Assembly (NCBI RefSeq): GCF_016587415.1
Contig: NZ_BNJI01000002.1
Span: forward strand, 2,046,001 to 2,110,000
Direction of reading: 5' to 3'
Source of the DNA: Ktedonobacter sp. SOSP1-85
Lineage (GTDB): Bacteria > Chloroflexota > Ktedonobacteria > Ktedonobacterales > Ktedonobacteraceae
DNA: 64,000 nt
Below, piece by piece: positions 58,897 to 64,000 of this stretch (within the stretch, counting starts at the first letter, position 1; the number at the start of each line of letters is the position of its first letter). The notes under the pieces were generated by a model. It worked only from the letters and a program-made list of their open reading frames with translations. It did not search any database and was not told the DNA's origin. The translations under genes were made by a program, and so were the position numbers.

Positions 58897-61800
58897 AATT
58901 GTTGATGGTGGCATCGAGGTCAAGTTATCTCAGAACAACCAGTTGCTCAAAGATTGGCAGCCATCACAACTGCGCCATGTATTGCCAGAGCCACTTATTC
59001 AGTGGATAGAGAATCAGCGTATTCACCTAGGACCTCAACCTTATCCATTGATAAAACAGTTCTTGCAGAGCCTCTTTCCTCATGTATCGAAAAAGCTTCT
59101 TGTTGATTCATCTGCACTCGCTCAACTAGTGGAAGGAACTCAACCACAAGATTTCGCGCTGGTCTGGGAGCTTAATCGCTCTTTGGAGTGTATTGAGGGG
59201 CATTATGAAGGTGCGGATCGTTACCTGGGAATGGGCTGGTTTCAAAAAGGGGCGAATATCTGGCCGTTAAAACTTCCCCTTTCGGCTAGCCTGGATGCGC
59301 ATTTAAAAAATCCGGTGTACTCTCCGCAGCATGCCACTGTCCTGTTAGAGTCGAATATTTCTTACCTACAACAGTATCTACCCACGCGTGCTCATTTCCA
59401 GGTTATCACTGACTTTGTCCCACAGGTAGTTGTTCACAATGTGAGTAGTAGCGCTGTTACCCTTGCCTTGCAATGTAATTACCCTCAATTGCTCTCTACG
59501 ATCAGAGTGCCTCAAGGGGATTTTGATGCGTTGTTAGCTGATCGGACGGTGATTCAATTCTCACGCGAGGCCTTAACCCCTGTCATGACCTATTTGCTGC
59601 AAAGCAGTTCGGCGATTACTCTCGAAGGAGAAAGTATTCCCCTCTTTATTCGTGAGCAACTGCCGACCATGCAGCGTTATCACCAGATAAGCGATGATCT
59701 GGCGGCTAAAATAAGCCAGGCTCACCCTGTTGTGTCTATTCCTACCTTAAAGCCAACCGTCTCGCTTGCTCATGCATTTGAGAACGGGATTGGTGCGTAT
59801 AGCATTACCACAACATATAAGTATCAACAGCATGCTCTGAATATAGATGCTTTACTCACTGCGTATCAGCGCTCTCAGCGTTTTGTGCGACAGCATGGGA
59901 TCTGGTTTGAGTGGCCAGAGAACGCACGCGATTTTGTTGACACGGTATTGCAGCAGCGAGCAGCAGTATTACGACTAGAAGAGGTCATGGGTTTTGACAC
60001 CCAGCGCCTCGCTCTTCTCCCCGACCAGGCACCTGCTCGCACAATTAAGCCTGTTGGCGCAACATATGTTGAACGAGCGCGTTCTTTATTCATGCAACTG
60101 CGGCAACATGGCATACCCGGTGGAATTGTTGCCCCTCATCAGACGGGACTGACAATGATGCTTGAGGCAGCCTGGAAGGACCTGGTGCGGGACAATCCGC
60201 AGGCGCGTATTCTCTGGGTAGTTCCTGCGAAAAAGAGAGCGGTTGTGGCAAGCGCTATTCGGAGCCGTCATGTGACTGTTGCATCACCAGAGACCTTGCG
60301 TGAAGAGCCTGAGCTCGTATCGCACGCATGGACACTGGTGATTTTCCAGGAACTAGATTACTTGTTGGAGGCAGAGCATGCATCTGAAATCTGCTCCAAA
60401 ATTTCATGGGCATGGGCGACCTTTTCCATCGCCTCAAAGAGTGCATTAACCCCAGCAATTTTGCGAGTATTACATGTGCCAGAAAAATATTGCGAACAGC
60501 TTGGCGCTCATTATCTTTTTGACCCACTGAAAGGCTCTGTTGATATAGTTGCTAGCAATCGTTCAGCTGAATTGAGTAGAGCGCAAAAAGAGTCCGGGCA
60601 GTCTGAAATGGAGAAGCCAGCCGTGTCAGGTAGCACTGCAATACCTGATGCGTTTGGGCGTAGCGATGAAGCTCAGAGAGAGAAAATTGCGCAATACCTC
60701 GAAATGCTGAAGCAAAACCGGCTGCAGCGTGCCCCTGTAGAAACAAGTAGTAAGCCAAAAGAGTCAACTCTCCCCGAGAGTGCAACAGCTTCTCCATCAT
60801 CCAAAGCAGAGAAGCCAGCAACTTCTGATCACGCTTCATTAGAGACGGAGGTGGCTGGAAGGAAATATGAAGCTCAACAAGAGAAGCTTCTGCAACATTT
60901 CGAGATGCTGAAGCAAAGCCCGGTACAGTATCTCTCAGCTGAATTGAATAAAGTGCCAAAAGAGTCGAAGCCGCTCGAGGAGGAGATCACTTTACCATCG
61001 TCAGAGCCAAAAGAGTCGAGGCCAGTCGTTACAAATAGTACTCCAGTAGAGCCCGGAGCAGTTGGAAGGAAATACGAGGCTCAACAGGAGAAGCTTCTGC
61101 AACATTTCGAGATGCTGAAGCAAAGTCGAGTGCGGCGCCCCTTATTATCTACCGCACCTGCCATACGGCCTTCTCTTTCATCTGAGTCAAAAATAGAGCA
61201 AGCAGCCTCAAATGGTAGTGTAGCTCCCCCAGCATCTGTTCGAATAAATGATGAGCGTGATCCCAATCTAACCATTGCTCGAAAAGCCTTTTTGACGGTG
61301 CTTGTCGAACATATCTCTAACCTAAATGTTGCTCACAAAGTGTTTCTAAATTTGCTAGATAAACGCGTATCTGTTCTGCGTTCAGCTCATGGAAGTGCTG
61401 AAATTCAACAAGAGACTGTAGAATCAGCAAGCCTATACCGTGCTATTCACACGCAGGTGCCTCTTGCACAAGCTCAAAAGCAAAGCTGGGTGCAGCATGT
61501 CTCAACTGAAGCGAATATCGAGCAAAAAGAGTCCAAACAGCCCGAGGGATCGTCTGTCCCTTTACCATCTTCTTCGCAGCCTAAAACGGAGAAACCAGCC
61601 GCTTCAGATAGCTCTACGGTAGTATCTGAAGCGGGCACTGGGCATAAATACGAAGCTCAACAGGAGAAGCTTCTGCAACATTTCGAGATGCTGAGGCAAA
61701 GCCCAGTACGATATCCCTCAGCTGAATTGAATAAAGTGCCAAAAGAGTCGAAGCCGCTCGAGGAGGAGACCACTTTACCATCGTCAGAGCCAAAAGAGTC

Positions 61801-64000
61801 GAGGCCAGTCGCTACAAATGGTACTCCAGTAGAGCCCGGAGCAGTTGGAAGGAAATATGAGGCTCAACAGGAGAAGCTTCTGCAACATTTCGAGATGCTG
61901 AAGCGCAGTCAGGCACAGCACGTCTCATCTTCCCCCGCTGCACCCGCCACTGGTGCGTCACGCGCAACAGGAGGAACTGACAGCGCTGTTTCTCAGAGTG
62001 TAGAGTCCAAACCTGCTTCTGCACCCAAAGGCCGTTCTATTGAACTTAATCAGCATATCATTGTGCGATTGCAGCATGAATCTGAGCAATTGAGAGAACG
62101 TCTGACCGTTGAGGATGAAGAAGATCTGCGCTCTTTGTCATCTACAACTCAACAGAATGCAGATATCTTCGGAGGGTCTAGCGATTTACCCAGGACAGAG
62201 GCGAAGCCAGTGCCTGTACCACATGAGAAGGTTACTGTCAGGCCAGATATCAAACAGGGGCAGAAGAAAGAGCCAGCCTTACCCCTTATGCGTACAGAAA
62301 CGCTTTCCTTCTGGGATCAGGCTCGGCAGTGGAAAGATCGGTCGCATGGCCCTGTACCACTGGAGAAATTTAAGCACTACCACCCTGATTTTACGCTTAT
62401 GAACACCAGCCAGCTCAACTGGTATTTCTACTGGCGTAGTGAGGTCCGTTCTGGTCGCTATCCAGCCACCGATGTGGGCTATATCTTTATTCATGCGTAC
62501 GAAGCACTGGGATGTATTGGCTTTACGAATCCAGCCCAGGCCTGCGATCGGCTCTTCTCGTTGTGGAAACACTATCGCGAGAGTTTTGCGGATCTCGATA
62601 AATATCTGATTCCCTGGATCGCCGATTTTTGCGTAGTGTATACCGTGCCACTGACTCCAATGCAGTGGTATATCCAGGTATTAGCTGTTCCTGATTGTGA
62701 TATTGATGCACAATTAGTTGCAGAAGCATGGTTGCGCCAGGGCGGTGATTGGACACAAATACCGCCAGCTGTGCTCTATAAACTGACCGGTTTTAATACC
62801 CAGACAAAGTTTTACCAGAAGATGCGGCAAAAGCATGCGCTCGACGATGGGTATAAACGGGCGATTGCAGCGGTTGATAACTATCTCAGCTCGAAATTTG
62901 ATCGTCCCGCATTGATTGCACGGTATGGGAAAGGAAAACGTCAAGCTGTTGAGAGGGAACCGTTTAAATGGGCGTTGGTAGAGAAACCATATGCACCTAT
63001 CACCGTGGCACATATTAATGCAGCCTTCACTGATGCAGGCTTTTCCCAGGCATTGTCGGGTATCCTGAAATATGCAGATCATGTTCAGCGAAAGTTGTAT
63101 CAAAGCGCCGTCTCGCCTTTTGCCCCCACAATTGACGTGAATTGGCAAGAAGCAATTGAGGTAGTATTAACGAACAAACCATCTGTCCAGGCGAAAGAAC
63201 CTGAAAGGCAGACAGTATCTAAGATTGTGATTTCCGCTTCGCCCCAGATACTCCCATCTGCTGTTCCACTGGATGCGGAAGCTCTGGAAAAGTTGCAAGA
63301 AGAATCTGATCAATTGCAAGAGCGATTGACTGTTGGGGTGGGGGAAGGAGCTGTATCGCTGAATACAGAGGCTATTTCAAGGTTACGGGCAGAATCTGAC
63401 CAACTGCAAGGGCGATTAACTATTGAGAAGGAGGAAGACCGGGAAGAACAATCTCCGCAAAGTATATCTATACCAGAGGTGGTACCTGTCGTCACTCCTG
63501 TGATCAGGAACACCTCTGTCTCTGAGTTAGAGGTAGATGAAGAGTGGAAGGGTATTGTACAGCAGTGGGGACCTGAACACTGGGAAGTGATTCGACTGCT
63601 TCATCACGCCCAGCATAAAGAACTGGTGCTGGTGGAACGTCAGACTCATCGCCCGGTTTCGCGGCTTATTGATGAGATCAATTCCCCTGTCGAAGAAGTC
63701 CTCGGTGATTTATTGATTGACCCTGATACGAAAACGATTGCCAGTCACTTGCAAGCAATCGTTGAGACTCTCCTAAGGACGACACATAAATCTATCAAGT
63801 TGGTTGTTGAACGTTCTGAGGAGGAGCTTGCCACTCCTGTCAGAAGTAATATCTCTGTCTCTAAGTTGGAAGTGAGTGAAGGGTGGAAGGGTATTGCGCA
63901 ACAGTGGGGACCTGAACACTGGGAAGTGATTCGACTGCTTCATCAGGGAAAGCAAACAGACCTGACGTCAGTAGAGCGGCGGGTGCATCGCCCGGTTTCG
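58897..64000 (+). CDS. giant TerB_N/TerB_C protein with degenerate SNF2-like ATPase, exon 2 (runs past the window)
   Basis: One frame stays open to the window end, giving at least 1725 residues with exon 1. Residues about 400-560 follow an SNF2-like helicase (YVERARSLFMQLRQHGIPGG, ILWVVPAKK, TLVIFQELDYLLEAEHA), but Walker A GLGKT is replaced by HQTGLT and the DEAH box by FQELD, so ATPase activity is unlikely. A Ser/Pro/Glu-rich linker then carries five copies of a motif like YEAQQEKLLQHFEMLKQS. TerB_N follows at about 1160 (LSFWDQARQWKDRSHGPVPL, NWYFYWRSEVRSGRYPATDV), then TerB_C-like repeats (WKGIVQQWGPEHWEVIRLLH). TerB domains are linked to stress and phage-response systems. The stop lies outside the window. 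Confidence 0.78.
60863..61120. repeat. 258-bp intragenic repeat, copy A (copy B 61646-61903)
   Basis: Two stretches 783 bp (261 codons) apart are nearly identical, beginning AAATAYGAAGCTCAACA and ending GAGATGCTGAAG. They encode KYEAQQEKLLQHFEML, then SAELNKVPKESKPLEEE and again the EMLK motif. Spacing and differences keep the frame. Confidence 0.85.
63545..63944. repeat. tandem TerB_C-type unit repeat, 339-bp period
   Basis: TGGAAGGGTATTG...CAGTGGGGACCTGAACACTG and GGAAGTGATTCGACTGCTTC occur at 63545-63604 and 63884-63943, one 113-codon period apart. The two units encode WKGIxQQWGPEHWEVIRLLH and VERxxHRPVS; the second runs off the window. Confidence 0.75.

Noticed and set aside
58508..59009. 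Several 60-100 codon frames around the start of the TerB gene
   Set aside because: They lie inside the group II intron or cross its 3' end; domain V and the exon frame explain the sequence better.
1..64000. tRNA, rRNA or CRISPR arrays
   Set aside because: No cloverleaf with conserved TTC loops, no rRNA-like stretch and no regularly spaced repeats were seen by eye; weak tRNA-like folds would need a dedicated search.

Overview
The window looks like a chromosomal segment of a soil bacterium of the Ktedonobacteria (Chloroflexota). This is inferred from the mix of mid-GC coding sequence, LuxR/MalT-like and SARP-like regulators, many decaying insertion sequences of the IS607, IS200/IS605, ISKra4 and IscB types, a G1 (eqolisin) peptidase, and an archaeal-style HerA-NurA-Mre11-Rad50 set. 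No rRNA, tRNA or CRISPR array was seen.

Positions 1-28,300 are an accessory region dominated by RNA-guided nuclease transposons. There are five sizeable tnpB genes (4828, 6892, 10534, 20855 on the minus strand, 26815), two complete IS607 serine recombinases, two recombinase remnants, one tnpB remnant, an ISKra4 transposase in two frames, and an IscB gene interrupted by a group II intron. Between them lie single cargo or resident genes: a CcbP-like calcium-binding protein, a DUF4268-like protein, a secreted G1 peptidase, an MBL-fold hydrolase, a DHFR-like reductase, a MalT-like LuxR regulator, a zinc-independent MDR oxidoreductase and a degenerate response regulator. Several genes here are broken by stops or frameshifts.

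Positions 28,393-35,101 form a natural-product locus. It contains a CheY-like response regulator, a SARP/BTAD activator with TPRs, an EpiD-like flavoprotein, and an operon of a 72-residue acidic precursor peptide, an ATP-grasp ligase and a PIMT-like methyltransferase. That gene set is the signature of a methylated (aspartimide-type) graspetide. Heptamers of the form TGGGACA at 11-bp spacing occur upstream of the activator and, inverted, directly in front of the -10 box of the peptide operon, so a common regulator is likely.

Positions 35,196-41,560 carry a glycosidase, an ArsR/SRPBCC pair with a shortened ArsR, and several gene ruins.

Positions 41,812-64,000 are the most unusual part. One co-directional run encodes a RelE-like domain fused to a UvrD helicase, a lid-less Hsp70, NurA, HerA, Mre11/SbcD and a Rad50/SbcC-like ATPase with a membrane hairpin in its coiled coil. 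Facing it is a ZorA/ZorB-like membrane motor pair. Divergent from that is a very large protein with a degenerate SNF2-like ATPase, internal repeats and TerB_N/TerB_C domains. The gene for this last protein is split by a second, ORF-less group II intron whose removal restores the reading frame. Together these genes look like a membrane-coupled DNA-end-processing or anti-phage system that does not match a defence system I can name.
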